Below, piece by piece: positions 1-7,439 of a stretch of 64,000 nt of DNA. The DNA comes from Arthrobacter sp. CAN_C5 (GTDB lineage Bacteria; Actinomycetota; Actinomycetes; Actinomycetales; Micrococcaceae): assembly GCF_017875735.1 (NCBI RefSeq), contig NZ_JAGGMZ010000001.1, positions 2,356,001-2,420,000 of the forward strand. Direction: 5' to 3'. A program made the position numbers and the translations under genes. Below the pieces are notes generated by a model. The model saw only the letters and a program-made list of their open reading frames with translations, was not told the DNA's origin and did not search any database. Each line of letters begins with the position of its first letter. Within the stretch, counting starts at the first letter, position 1.

Positions 1-93
1 GTGGCAGGTTGAAGTGGCCCCACTGTGACGGTTTGAACCGGACCCACCTAGCGACTCGCGGGGCTTCTTGTGACGGTTTGAGGTGGCCCCACC
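1..93 (+). repeat. IS21 left-end multiple terminal repeats
   Basis: Three 24-bp units in direct orientation at 1-24, 25-48 and 70-93. Units two and three share GTGACGGTTTGA and end in CCCACC; unit one begins GTGGCAGGTTGAAG. Multiple end repeats that serve as transposase binding sites are typical of IS21-family elements. Confidence 0.75.
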
Positions 94-138
94 CCAGCGT
101 TGGAATCATCAATTCGTTTCCAGTGGTGGAGGTCAGGG

Positions 139-1875
139 ATGAGAGCACGCGTGGAGGTATTCGCAGCGATCCGTAGGGACGCCCGAGTGGAGGGTCTCTC
201 TGTTCGTGCGCTGGCGGTTCGCCATGGAGTCCACCGCCGCACGGTACGAGCAGCTTTGGAGTCGGCAAAACCGCCGGAGCGGAAAACGCCAGGCCGAGTG
301 TCTACGAAGTTGGAGGCGTTCAAGCCTGCGATCGACGCGATGCTCGTTGAGGACACGACGGCGCCGCGGAAACAACGTCACACCGCGCGTAGGGTCCTTG
401 CCCGGCTGATCGCGGAGCATGATGCCAAGGAGCTGTCGTATTCCACGGTGCGTGACTATGTCCGGGTTCGTCGTGCGGAGATAGATGTTGAGGCCGGCCG
501 CAGGGTGGAGGTATTCGTCCCGCAGGAGCACGCGCCGGGCGCGGAGGCCGAGGTGGACTTCGGGGAGGTCTGGGTCGTCCTCGACGGCGTGAAAACGAAG
601 TGCCACATGTTCGTTTACCGGCTCTCCCACTCAGGGAAAGCAGTTCACCGGATCTACCCGACGCAGGCGCAGGAAGCGTTCCTTGAGGGACACATCGACG
701 CCTTCATTGCTCTGAGCGGCGTCCCGACCAGGCACATCCGGTACGACAATCTCACGAGCGCGGTCACGTCGGTGGTGTTCGGGCAGGGGCGGCAGCGGGT
801 CGAGAACGACCGGTGGGTGCTTTTCCGTTCCCACTACGGTTTCGACGCGTTCTATTGCCAGCCGGGCATCAACGGTGCCCATGAGAAAGGCGGGGTCGAA
901 GGCGAGGTGGGCCGGTTCCGCCGCAACAGGCTCTCTCCGATGCCCGTCGTCGGGTCCCTGAGCGAGCTCAACGACCGCATCCGGGTGTGGGAGGCAGAGG
1001 ACGACGGTCGGCGGATCAACGACAGGATCCGTACCGTCGGTCAGGACTTTGAGACGGAACAACCGCATTTGGCACCTCTGCCGTCGGAGACGCTCGATCC
1101 GGGGCTGGTGCTGACGCCGAGGGTGGACCGGTCCTCGATGATCACGGTCAGGATGGTGAAGTACTCGGTGCCGGCACGATTCATCGGCAGGAAGGTCCGT
1201 GTCTCACTACGGGCCTCTGAGATCGTGGTGTTCGACGGACGCACGATCGTAGCCAGGCATCAGAGGATCACCGTCAAGCATGGGCAGTCCGTGCAGTTGG
1301 ATCATTACCTAGAGGTCCTCAAAACCAAACCCGGTGCCCTGCCCGGTTCCACCGCCCTGGCGAGAGCGAGGGAGGCCGGTTCGTTCACGAACGCTCATGA
1401 AGCGTTTTGGGCGGCGTCCCGGCGGGTCAACGGTGACGCGGACGGCACCCGTGAACTCATCGACGTCCTGCTCCTTCACCGGTTCATGCGCCCCGTCGAC
1501 ATCCAAGCCGGTATCAGCGCAGCCTTGCAGATAGGCGCGGTCAGCGCCGACGTCGTCGCGGTCGAAGCACGCCGGCACGCAACCGAAAACCTGAACGGCA
1601 ACCGGGACCTGGCAGGCGTGGGTGGGTCCACTTCAGACCGTCACCGCGGCGCCCATCGTGGTGCTCACGCCGAGGACAAAGTGCAACGGGTTGTCAGTCT
1701 TACCCAACGCCGCCTCATGGACCCGGCCGCTGTCATCGCGGGTCTCCCACCCGACAGCCGGCCGATCCCGTCTGTCAGCTCGTATGACGAGCTGCTCGCC
1801 AAACGCACTCCATCGAACCCAGCAAATACCTCTGTCAGCGCGCCCGTCAGCATGTCGAAGGAGAACATCTCATGA
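139..1875 (+). CDS. istA: IS21-family transposase IstA
   Basis: This is the DDE transposase that cuts and joins the ends of the element, working with IstB. An N-terminal helix-turn-helix (SVRALAVRHGVHRRTV) is followed by the rve integrase core, with likely catalytic residues D140 (VDFGEV), D203 (RYDNLT) and E254 (GGVEGE). I chose the ATG at 139 because GGAGG lies 6 nt upstream (128-132); an in-frame TTG lies further up at 100. The product is about 578 residues, somewhat longer than the roughly 500 usual for IstA. The extra C-terminal part contains an inverted copy of the element's end repeat (1621-1644). The stop overlaps the istB start as ATGA, so the two are probably translationally coupled. 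Confidence 0.93.
   Translation: MRARVEVFAAIRRDARVEGLSVRALAVRHGVHRRTVRAALESAKPPERKTPGRVSTKLEAFKPAIDAMLVEDTTAPRKQRHTARRVLARLIAEHDAKELSYSTVRDYVRVRRAEIDVEAGRRVEVFVPQEHAPGAEAEVDFGEVWVVLDGVKTKCHMFVYRLSHSGKAVHRIYPTQAQEAFLEGHIDAFIALSGVPTRHIRYDNLTSAVTSVVFGQGRQRVENDRWVLFRSHYGFDAFYCQPGINGAHEKGGVEGEVGRFRRNRLSPMPVVGSLSELNDRIRVWEAEDDGRRINDRIRTVGQDFETEQPHLAPLPSETLDPGLVLTPRVDRSSMITVRMVKYSVPARFIGRKVRVSLRASEIVVFDGRTIVARHQRITVKHGQSVQLDHYLEVLKTKPGALPGSTALARAREAGSFTNAHEAFWAASRRVNGDADGTRELIDVLLLHRFMRPVDIQAGISAALQIGAVSADVVAVEARRHATENLNGNRDLAGVGGSTSDRHRGAHRGAHAEDKVQRVVSLTQRRLMDPAAVIAGLPPDSRPIPSVSSYDELLAKRTPSNPANTSVSAPVSMSKENIS
1621..1644 (-). repeat. Inverted copy of IS21 end repeat inside istA
   Basis: Read on the minus strand, this 24-bp stretch matches left-end units 25-48 and 70-93 at 21 of 24 positions each. 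It lies in frame within the 3' part of istA and encodes roughly GGSTSDRH. An inverted end copy would normally stand at the right end of the element, beyond istB. Confidence 0.6.
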
Positions 1876-2690
1876 GCCCCACAATCTCGACCACCCCCGT
1901 GACCCCGACGTTGCGCCGGCGACGTGGCTTGACTGAGCAGGCGGCCGTGGCGGCCGTCGACCAGGCCTGCCGCCGGCTACGTCTCCCCACCATCCGGGCG
2001 GTCCTCGACGAAGCGCTGACCGTCGCCGGGAAGGAACAGTTGTCCTACCAGGGTTTCCTGGCCGAGCTGCTGCTGGCAGAGTGCGACGACCGGGACCGTC
2101 GCTCCTCAACCCGGCGGGTGAAAGCCGCGAACTTCCCGCGGGATAAGTGGCTCGGGGACTTCGACTTCGACGCGAACCCCAACATCAACCCTGCGACGAT
2201 CCACACGTTGGCGACCGGGGACTGGATCCGCAAAGGACGACCCCTCTGCCTCATCGGAGACTCAGGGACCGGGAAATCCCACCTCATCATCGGCCTGGGC
2301 ACCGCGGCCGCGGAGAAAGGGTACCGGGTGAAATACACCCTCGCTACGAGGCTGGTGAACGAACTCGTCGAAGCCGCGGACGAGAAGATGCTCGCCAAGA
2401 CCATCGCCCGGTACGGGCGGGTCGACCTGCTCTGCATCGACGAGCTCGGCTATATGGAACTCGACCGGCGAGGCGCTGAGCTCCTCTTCCAGGTCCTCAC
2501 CGAACGCGAGGAGAAAAACTCCATCGCGATCGCGTCCAACGAGTCCTTCTCCGGCTGGACAAAAACCTTCACCGATCCACGACTCTGCGCAGCGATCGTA
2601 GACCGCCTCACCTTCAACGGAGCCATCATCGAAACAGGCACCGACTCCTATCGCCTCGCCCATACCCTCGCCCAGCAAAGCGCGAGCTGA
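1872..2690 (+). CDS. istB: IS21-family helper ATPase IstB
   Basis: AAA+ ATPase of the DnaC/IstB type that assembles on DNA and directs IstA to its target. The 272-residue length is normal. The Walker A motif GDSGTGKSH is at residues 129-137 and Walker B (LLCIDELGY) follows about 55 residues later. A conserved N-terminal IstB region with LSYQGFLAELLLAE is present. It starts in an ATGA overlap with istA. No frameshift or internal stop is seen, so the ATPase should be functional if expressed. Confidence 0.94.
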   Translation: MSPTISTTPVTPTLRRRRGLTEQAAVAAVDQACRRLRLPTIRAVLDEALTVAGKEQLSYQGFLAELLLAECDDRDRRSSTRRVKAANFPRDKWLGDFDFDANPNINPATIHTLATGDWIRKGRPLCLIGDSGTGKSHLIIGLGTAAAEKGYRVKYTLATRLVNELVEAADEKMLAKTIARYGRVDLLCIDELGYMELDRRGAELLFQVLTEREEKNSIAIASNESFSGWTKTFTDPRLCAAIVDRLTFNGAIIETGTDSYRLAHTLAQQSAS

Positions 2691-2785
2691 CCCGCGTCAT
2701 CACTATCGACTCCGAGCGATCAACGTCAGGCGGGGACCACCGACGGCTGCCTGAAACGGATCCCCAAGCGGGCGTCCGACCTGGT

Positions 2786-3064
2786 CTAGTCCGCGATGGA
2801 CACGTACCCCTCGGTCCACAAATCATCACCGAGAGTTGCGGCGTCGATGAGAAAGCACTTGGGTTCGTCTTCGAACCCTGGCTGGGACCGCGCTCGATCA
2901 ATACGCGCTTGAGCCGCATCCTGTGATCCGTAGACACCAAGCATCTTCGCGTCGTCCCCAGACTGTTCGTCGAGCAGGATCTGGCCATCGTCACCGAAAT
3001 GCTCAGTTGGAGAACCGTCGAGCCACTTTGCGTGATGAATGTGCCACACCATGTATACATCCAT
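2786..3064 (-). CDS. Small DUF7336-like protein
   Basis: A 92-residue soluble protein without signal peptide or membrane segment. It resembles small proteins annotated as DUF7336: an N-terminal VYMVWHIHH strand, a central LGVYGSQDAAQARIDRARSQPGF segment and a closing WTEGYVSI. Members are widespread beside mobile or accessory genes and have no assigned function that I know. The ribosome binding site is weak and a second in-frame ATG is at codon 5, so the start is uncertain. It is the last of three small minus-strand genes between istB and the cell-wall hydrolase. Base composition appears less GC-rich than the core genes, which fits acquired DNA. Confidence 0.6.
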   Translation of the reverse strand: MDVYMVWHIHHAKWLDGSPTEHFGDDGQILLDEQSGDDAKMLGVYGSQDAAQARIDRARSQPGFEDEPKCFLIDAATLGDDLWTEGYVSIAD

Positions 3065-3137
3065 GAAGGCAGTATCTCAGCTGCAGCGACTCATAGACCC
3101 AGGGTCCCGCTGAGGGATTGCTCTTGGGACGGATAGA

Positions 3138-3641
3138 TCAGGTTGGAGCACAGGTTAAAGGCGCCGTGTTGAGCCAGTGCCGCAGGTAGCTTCGTCCCAG
3201 TTGGTCAGCCACGTCGTCGAGGGCTGCCTCATACTCGCCGCGATCGAATACGAGCGGCCCAACATGAGTGACCCTGTCTTCCTCCTGAAACTCATCCAGT
3301 TCGTTCTCAGTACTGGGCGGACCGTCATGACAGAAGTCGCTCCAAACCACTCGATCGGTTTCAACTTGGATTCTTACGCTGATCCCACCGCAGCCCTGAT
3401 CAAAGCATGCACCGCAGAAGTAGAGCCAGACACGGTGTGGAAAGAACTCGCCTGAAAGCTCGCCCTTTAGGCGACGAATCTGATCTAGGGCGGCACCGAA
3501 GGGCAACTTGCGTCGTCGCAACAGAGTAATCTCATACTGCTCCAGGTCCACCGTGTCGAACACCAACTCCCGAAGGAGCCGACCATCCACGAGGAAGTCA
3601 AAACCACCACTCGCGTCGGGACACAGACCGAACTGATTCAT
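3138..3641 (-). CDS. Hypothetical protein, 167 residues
   Basis: I do not recognise a function. The protein is soluble and acidic. It begins MNQFGLCPDASGGFDFLVDG and has a cysteine pair region LYFCGACFDQGCGG near residues 73-86, followed by VVWSDFCHDG and a C-terminal VFDRGEYEAALDDVADQL. The spaced cysteines could bind a metal or be structural. Similar proteins of this layout occur as lone hypotheticals in actinobacteria, often in accessory regions. An immunity protein for a secreted toxin is possible but nothing here shows it. The ATG at 3641 gives a compact frame, and no other gene overlaps. Confidence 0.55.
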   Translation of the reverse strand: MNQFGLCPDASGGFDFLVDGRLLRELVFDTVDLEQYEITLLRRRKLPFGAALDQIRRLKGELSGEFFPHRVWLYFCGACFDQGCGGISVRIQVETDRVVWSDFCHDGPPSTENELDEFQEEDRVTHVGPLVFDRGEYEAALDDVADQLGRSYLRHWLNTAPLTCAPT

Positions 3642-3815
3642 GCCAGCACCGATCCCTTCACTTGTCTCCTTCGCACGTCTAGGAGCTCCGGGGAAAGCTC
3701 TCTAGTTACTGGTACTGCAATTACACTGCACGGGATCTCTTGGCGGGTCGGAGCGGCTTCGGGCCGCTCGAAAACCTTCGCCCTAAGCGCCACTCGAAGC
3801 AGTCTGACTCGATAA

Positions 3816-4181
3816 TCATTTGCGGACAACGCCGCGGCCCAGCAGGCTGCGCCGCTCACTGATCCGCCCTCCTCCCTCGAGGTACACCAGCATCGCGAGA
3901 CAGAGCTTTCGCAATGCTTCCTCCCGGTACTCCTCGGCGTCCTCCTCATCATCTTCTTCATCGAAGGCCATGATCTGCACGTTCAGCTCCGGAACGTAGG
4001 CGATCATGAATGGACCGCCGTCAGCTCCGATTATGACTGAGCGCCCTTCGCGCGTGCCGCTAATGACGAGTGAGCCGTAGGGCCAGTCTTTGTCATCGGT
4101 GTTCACATCTGCCGTCACAAGATGCTCATTGAAGACTTCCGGGACCACGCGTCCGAGCATGGCTCTCATATCGATAGTCAT
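3816..4181 (-). CDS. Hypothetical acidic protein
   Basis: About 121 residues from the ATG at 4181; the frame stays open upstream to 4295, so the start is uncertain. Visible features are a strand-rich middle (WPYGSLVISGTREGRSVIIGADGG is too long to be a known motif, but its GxxxVI pattern suggests a beta sheet), an acidic run AFDEEDDEEDAEEYREEAL and a C-terminal helix. No signal peptide or membrane segment is present. Function is unknown. With the two genes downstream it forms a small minus-strand group of unrecognised proteins beside an IS21 element. Confidence 0.45.
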   Translation of the reverse strand: MTIDMRAMLGRVVPEVFNEHLVTADVNTDDKDWPYGSLVISGTREGRSVIIGADGGPFMIAYVPELNVQIMAFDEEDDEEDAEEYREEALRKLCLAMLVYLEGGGRISERRSLLGRGVVRK

Positions 4182-4295
4182 GGAGACAGCTTCGCAGACC
4201 GATGCCGTATCGACACGCTCCACCAAGAGAATCAGACAACTGCTACCGAATGACTCGCTTGAGGATCCTGCACCGGGGTCATAACCATAAGGCAT

Positions 4296-4371
4296 TGACG
4301 GCTTGGCTACGTTCGACGGTCATCAGCCGGGGCCACTTCTAGCCGTCCGGCCGGGGCCAAGACGGCTTGAC
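4296..4371. repeat. Cluster of IS21-end-like sequences
   Basis: This gap between two minus-strand genes holds three short stretches related to the IS21 left-end repeats: TGACGGCTTGG at 4296-4306, GGGGCCACTTC at 4329-4339 (an exact inverted match to 11 bp of the first left repeat, positions 11-21) followed by CCGTC, and GACGGCTTGAC at 4361-4371. They may be the degenerate right end of the element at position 1, or the relic of another IS21-type element. Confidence 0.35.
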
Positions 4372-4434
4372 ACAATCAAGAATGGTCGCGTTCTGGTCGC
4401 CTAGTGAGTTAGACAGTGTGCGAACCCAGACATA

Positions 4435-4474
4435 AAAGTGGCAGGTGCCCTCCGTCCAGGGCACCCGCCACTTT
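4435..4474. terminator. Strong hairpin terminator downstream of the NlpC/P60 gene
   Basis: A 17-bp stem with one mismatch (AAAGTGGC and GGTGCCCT on the left arm, AGGGCACC and GCCACTTT on the right) around a 6-nt CCGTCC loop. It lies 35 nt beyond the stop of the minus-strand hydrolase gene. Short T runs follow on both strands, so it may work in both directions. Confidence 0.8.
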
Positions 4475-4509
4475 GTTCAATTTACGGAGAAGCTCCGTGA
4501 GTCAGGGTA

Positions 4510-5418
4510 CTAGCCGTTGACTCGTACGAAGTATGAACCGCCAAGGTCGGACAGTGGGTGCTCGATGGTGAGGTTTGACCCGTTCATGCCACTGCTGATG
4601 ACCTTGCCGTTCCCGACGTAGATGGCAATGTGGCCCGGGCGGACTACGAGGTCACCGGGTGCAGGGCTTGAGACCCGGGTTCCGTACTGATCGAACTGCA
4701 GGGGGCCGAGGTCGCCGACGTTCAGGCCGATGGAGCGCAGAGCGCGTTCGACGAGGACGGTGCAGTCCTGAATCGACCCGATCTGCCCATAGGCCGAAGC
4801 GACCAATGCTGCGCCGACTCCGCTGGCTGGAACTGACGAAGCTGCCTTAGCTGCAGACGCAATCGGGGTGATGGGGCTGGAAGCCAAGGTCATCATTGCC
4901 GGTGCTGCGGAAACGGGTGCTGCTGCTGGAGCGGGTGCTGCTGCCTGAACGGCTGGTGCCGCTGCCGGAGCGACTGGTGCAGGTGCCGAGTAGAAGGCCT
5001 GGCTTGCAGTAGCTGCTGGGACGGCTGCCGCGCTGACGGCTGCCCCACCGGTGAGCTGGATCTGCTGTCCGGGGTAGATGACTGAGGCGTAGGACAGTCC
5101 GTTCTGGGCCAGGAGGGTGTCGAGGCTGACACCATGCAGTGCCGCGATGGCGCCCAGGGTGTCCCCGGCAGCAACAGTGTGGACTCCGGAAGCGGCGGGT
5201 GCTGAGACTGCGGAGGCGGTCGTTGCTTCGCCCTGCGTGTAGGTTCCTGCGTGGGCGGTCGCTCCGACGGAGAAGACGAGGCTGCCGGTCGCGACGGCGA
5301 TGATGGCTGGCTTGCCCAGTGCTACGGCATTGGTCTTGGCGGACTGGGTCAGACCTTCAAGAGCGATGGAGTGGGTGGTGGCCGCGCGGTGGCGTGCCGA
5401 AATGGACTTACGTGACAT
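4510..5418 (-). CDS. LysM and NlpC/P60 cell-wall hydrolase
   Basis: Exported peptidoglycan-acting protein of about 302 residues. An N-terminal hydrophobic segment (PAIIAVATGSLVFSVGATAHA) is a likely signal peptide. One LysM domain follows at about residues 78-124 (HTVAAGDTLGAIAALHGVS), then a long Ala/Pro linker and a C-terminal NlpC/P60-type domain with candidate catalytic C219 (IQDCTVLVE) and H263 (PGHIAIYVG). The family cleaves D-Glu to diaminopimelate or lysine-type stem-peptide bonds. I placed the start at 5418, with GGGAGAGG just upstream, and not at 5436, which lies in the riboswitch tail. Expression should respond to c-di-AMP through that riboswitch. The usual DCSG around the catalytic Cys is DCTV here. 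Confidence 0.87.
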   Translation of the reverse strand: MSRKSISARHRAATTHSIALEGLTQSAKTNAVALGKPAIIAVATGSLVFSVGATAHAGTYTQGEATTASAVSAPAASGVHTVAAGDTLGAIAALHGVSLDTLLAQNGLSYASVIYPGQQIQLTGGAAVSAAAVPAATASQAFYSAPAPVAPAAAPAVQAAAPAPAAAPVSAAPAMMTLASSPITPIASAAKAASSVPASGVGAALVASAYGQIGSIQDCTVLVERALRSIGLNVGDLGPLQFDQYGTRVSSPAPGDLVVRPGHIAIYVGNGKVISSGMNGSNLTIEHPLSDLGGSYFVRVNG

Positions 5419-5424
5419 GGTGGT

Positions 5425-5590
5425 TGCCTCTCCCATGCCTGCGGGGTGAGCTGTCGGGTTCGGATGGGAGTCACCCGGCCGTCCACCATCCTTGAGCTTC
5501 CTGCCAATCGCAAACGATGCGGCAGATTTTGCACTGGATAGTCAGATCGACTTAACCCCGAGGGTCACCGCGTGCGGTGGCCCGGTGGAA
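5425..5590 (-). promoter_or_regulatory. c-di-AMP riboswitch (ydaO/yuaA type)
   Basis: Read on the minus strand, 5437-5484 contains the conserved core GGGTGACTCCCATCCG followed by ACCCGACAGCTCACCCCG and GCAGGC. This is the hallmark 3' half of ydaO-type RNAs. The core ends about 20 nt before the hydrolase start. In actinobacteria these riboswitches commonly control NlpC/P60 and resuscitation-promoting-factor genes, and c-di-AMP binding generally turns expression off. The 5' edge is approximate, because only the 3' conserved half was matched with certainty. Confidence 0.85.
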
Positions 5591-5936
5591 ACGTGGTTCC
5601 CCCGTCCCTGCCATCTGGATTGTGCGAACGGGTCCCGGTGCAGCGGCAGGGCTCGGCATTCTGCGCGGGATTATGATCTCGGCGGGGTGCCAAGATCACT
5701 CGAATGAGAGTACCCCACTGTGGTACCAAAGTCACGTTAAGGTAACGGGCTTTTCAAGGATTACCGCACCCGCGGGCCTCTGGCGTTCAAGGGAACCCAT
5801 TTCACCTATTGAGCATTCCGACCGGAGCGGATCGTCGATGATACTTATCGTGGCCGCGGAGCGCATGGTCGAGGACGTGCCAACGGCCTCATCTGGGTCT
5901 GACCAGGAAAGGTCGGACCTTTGAAAAGATAGGACC
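5591..5936. other. Intergenic region, no gene recognised
   Basis: About 345 bp between the riboswitch and the broken csoR gene. I see no convincing reading frame. The promoter for the riboswitch transcript should lie here on the minus strand. Two short near-palindromes, GGTACC and GTTACCTTAAC, are present, but I cannot assign them. Confidence 0.4.
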
Positions 5937-6346
5937 GTGAACGCCGGAGCCGGACCTCGGAACAGTACCGATGACACCCTGGAGGCGGCGGCAACGGAAG
6001 TTCCCACGACGGAGCCCACCGTCGCGGACTAGCCGGTTACCACCGGTGCGGTGCACCATTATTCCCCGGGCAAGGCGGCCTATCTGCGGCGATTGAAGGC
6101 ATTGAAGGACAAGTCCGTTGGATAGCGCGGATGGTCGACGAAGATCAGAACTGCATCGACATCCTCACCCAGCCCGCGGCTGTCAACACTGCCATGCACG
6201 CCGTGAGTCTGGGCGGCCTTCTAGAAAACCACTTGCAACATTGCGTCGTCGCCGCCGCCCAGGAAGCCGAAACCACCGGGGCCTACGAAGCGGTCGACGC
6301 GAAGGTTGAGGAAGCAACACAGGCGATCATCAGACTACTGCGCTAA
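5937..6346 (+). pseudogene. Broken CsoR/RcnR-family metal-sensing repressor
   Basis: A former small DNA-binding repressor of the CsoR family (DUF156), which binds Cu(I) or a related ligand and releases DNA. From the GTG at 5937 the frame meets TAG at 6030-6032, then continues through YSPGKAAYLRRLK. A one-base deletion near 6098-6101 shifts the frame, and the rest (IEGQV, then MVDEDQNCIDILTQ, ENHLQHCVVAAAQ and a C-terminal helix) is in the next frame, ending at 6346. The ligand residues of the family (C in CIDILTQ, H and C in HLQHCV) are still encoded. No copper exporter gene is nearby. The gene appears dead through two independent lesions. Confidence 0.75.
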
Positions 6347-6597
6347 CCGTTCCCCGGAGGCCCCTGTGCGCTCCCAGGCTTCATCAGATAGTCGTGATAA
6401 TGCCTCAAACGGTGGGTCCGCGCATCAGCATTTACTAGTGGTTGGTTCTGATGTCATGCCGTGCCACACGGAAACATACCCATGTATGACCCGAAGCATC
6501 ATCGCTGTTTGTCATTCTGATCCCCATCATCGCTGGGCGGGTCCTCCCCACAACCAGGGCGCGAAGCGCCGGGAGCAGACCAAATTTCCGTTCGGCG

Positions 6598-6706
6598 CTC
6601 CTCCGTCGCTTATTTCCTCGCGAAATTTTGGCCCGCTCCCGGTTCCCCAAGTTGCACTCCGGCCCCTCGTACCTAGCGGTGATTCCTCTATCAGAACGAC
6701 GCACAA
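6598..6706. other. Near-identical block within the direct repeat
   Basis: About 109 bp with one difference from the right copy (16284-16373 joined across the ISL3 element to 17828-17846), although flanking sequence of the two copies has drifted much more. It lies upstream of the truncated DUF4192 frame and has no clear protein reading. It could be a promoter, a leader or small RNA, or a gene-conversion tract. Confidence 0.4.
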
Positions 6707-6754
6707 ATATGACAGACACATACGGTGCCAGCCAGTCGCCGAAGGAGAAGGAAC

Positions 6755-7018
6755 ATGGAACCGCTGACCATCAAAACCCCCGCCGATGCCCTCAGTTTCA
6801 TCGGCAACACCTTGGGGTTTTGGCCCCAGGAAAGCCTGGTCTGCATCACCCTCGCCGATCACCATGTAGGGACAACCCTGCGCGTCGACCTGCCGAAGCC
6901 AAACACCGAGACCAGCTACGCAAAGTTGGTGGCAAGCTACCTCGGCCACGACACCCACGCTGAAAGTGCGCTCCTCACCATTGGCGCCCACGAAGGACGG
7001 CGGGACCGGGACCCTTGA
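6755..7018 (+). pseudogene. Truncated DUF4192 gene, left copy
   Basis: The frame begins after a good ribosome binding site (GGAGAAGG) and encodes the N-terminal part of a DUF4192 protein: PADALSFIGNTLGFWPQESLVCIT, later TTLRVDLPKP. It ends after 87 residues, whereas full DUF4192 proteins usually have about 300 or more. DUF4192 has no established biochemical role. The remaining 3' part is missing, and sequence related to the tRNA-Leu flank follows. The right copy (17895-18296) is cut at the same place and has an added stop, so truncation probably preceded the duplication. Confidence 0.65.
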
Positions 7019-7269
7019 GTTGCCGCTTCGCCTAGGAGGCTTCCCCAAGGAACTGGCTTTGGAAAAGTTTCACAAAAGTCATGTATCTTCACCACCACTC
7101 CCCCATGAAGTAGTAAGAAAGCCCACCAAAGGGCTCCAAGATAGAAAGGAGGCGGACCGTCACAGGAAGACTGCAACCCACCCACCGAAACAGGCACACC
7201 CTGCGCACACTTTGCGCCGGTTTGTGCACAGTCAGAGAGCGAAACAGCCTCTGACAAGGGGAAACACTG

Positions 7270-7291
7270 TGCCCGAAGTGGGACTTGAACC
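7270..7291 (-). other. Copy of tRNA-Leu 3' end, probable attachment site
   Basis: Twenty-two bases identical to 18411-18432, which are the T-arm and acceptor 3' strand of the intact tRNA-Leu. Homology stops abruptly here and is not followed by the rest of a tRNA. An integrase relic begins about 150 bp away. This is the usual signature of an att site left by integration into the 3' end of a tRNA gene. Confidence 0.75.
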
Positions 7292-7382
7292 GGCTTTACC
7301 CCCTTGCAAACACTGGCCTCCCCCCGAAAACCTCCCCAAACCGGCCCAGACCGACACCGATACGGCCCAGTCCGACCCCCAA

Positions 7383-7403
7383 GGTGTGCACATTGTGCAC
7401 ACC
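7383..7403. repeat. Perfect 10-bp-arm palindrome with 1-bp centre
   Basis: Arms GGTGTGCACA and TGTGCACACC around a single T, followed on the plus strand by CCCCCTTTTT. It sits between the att-like site and the integrase relic. It may be a terminator for plus-strand transcription, an operator, or a recombinase arm or accessory site. Confidence 0.55.
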
Positions 7404-7439
7404 CCCCTTTTTGCCCTCTCCCTGGCCGGCATTTGATGG

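Larger units (their letters stand above)
1..2690 (+). mobile_element. IS21-family insertion sequence, right end not located
   Basis: The element has the two-gene istA-istB organisation of IS21 and three imperfect direct copies of a 24-bp end sequence at its left end. Position 1 lies in or at the first repeat, so the true left boundary and any target duplication are outside or at the edge of the window. Directly after istB (2691-2785) I find no inverted copy of the end repeat. Possible right-end material is seen only at 4296-4371, beyond three small genes. Either the right end is degenerate or lost, or the element carries extra genes. Both genes look intact. Confidence 0.8.
6456..7291 (+). repeat. 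Left copy of an 840-bp diverged direct repeat
   Basis: This segment matches 16144-18432 once the ISL3 element and one target duplication are removed. Both copies run from ATGCCGTGCC through a non-coding lead, a truncated DUF4192 gene and a GTGCACAGTCAGAGAG stretch into the 3' end of tRNA-Leu. Similarity is high but uneven. A block at 6598-6706 is almost identical in both copies, while the rest differs at many positions. The two copies bound the island-like segment between them. Confidence 0.85.

Noticed and set aside
3752..3770. Hairpin GAGCGGC-TTCGG-GCCGCTC as terminator of the acidic-protein gene
   Set aside because: A 7-bp stem without a T run on either strand, so evidence is too weak for a terminator call.
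3638..3961. 107-codon minus-strand frame overlapping the acidic-protein gene
   Set aside because: Arg/Cys-rich composition with no conserved pattern, overlapping a better frame.
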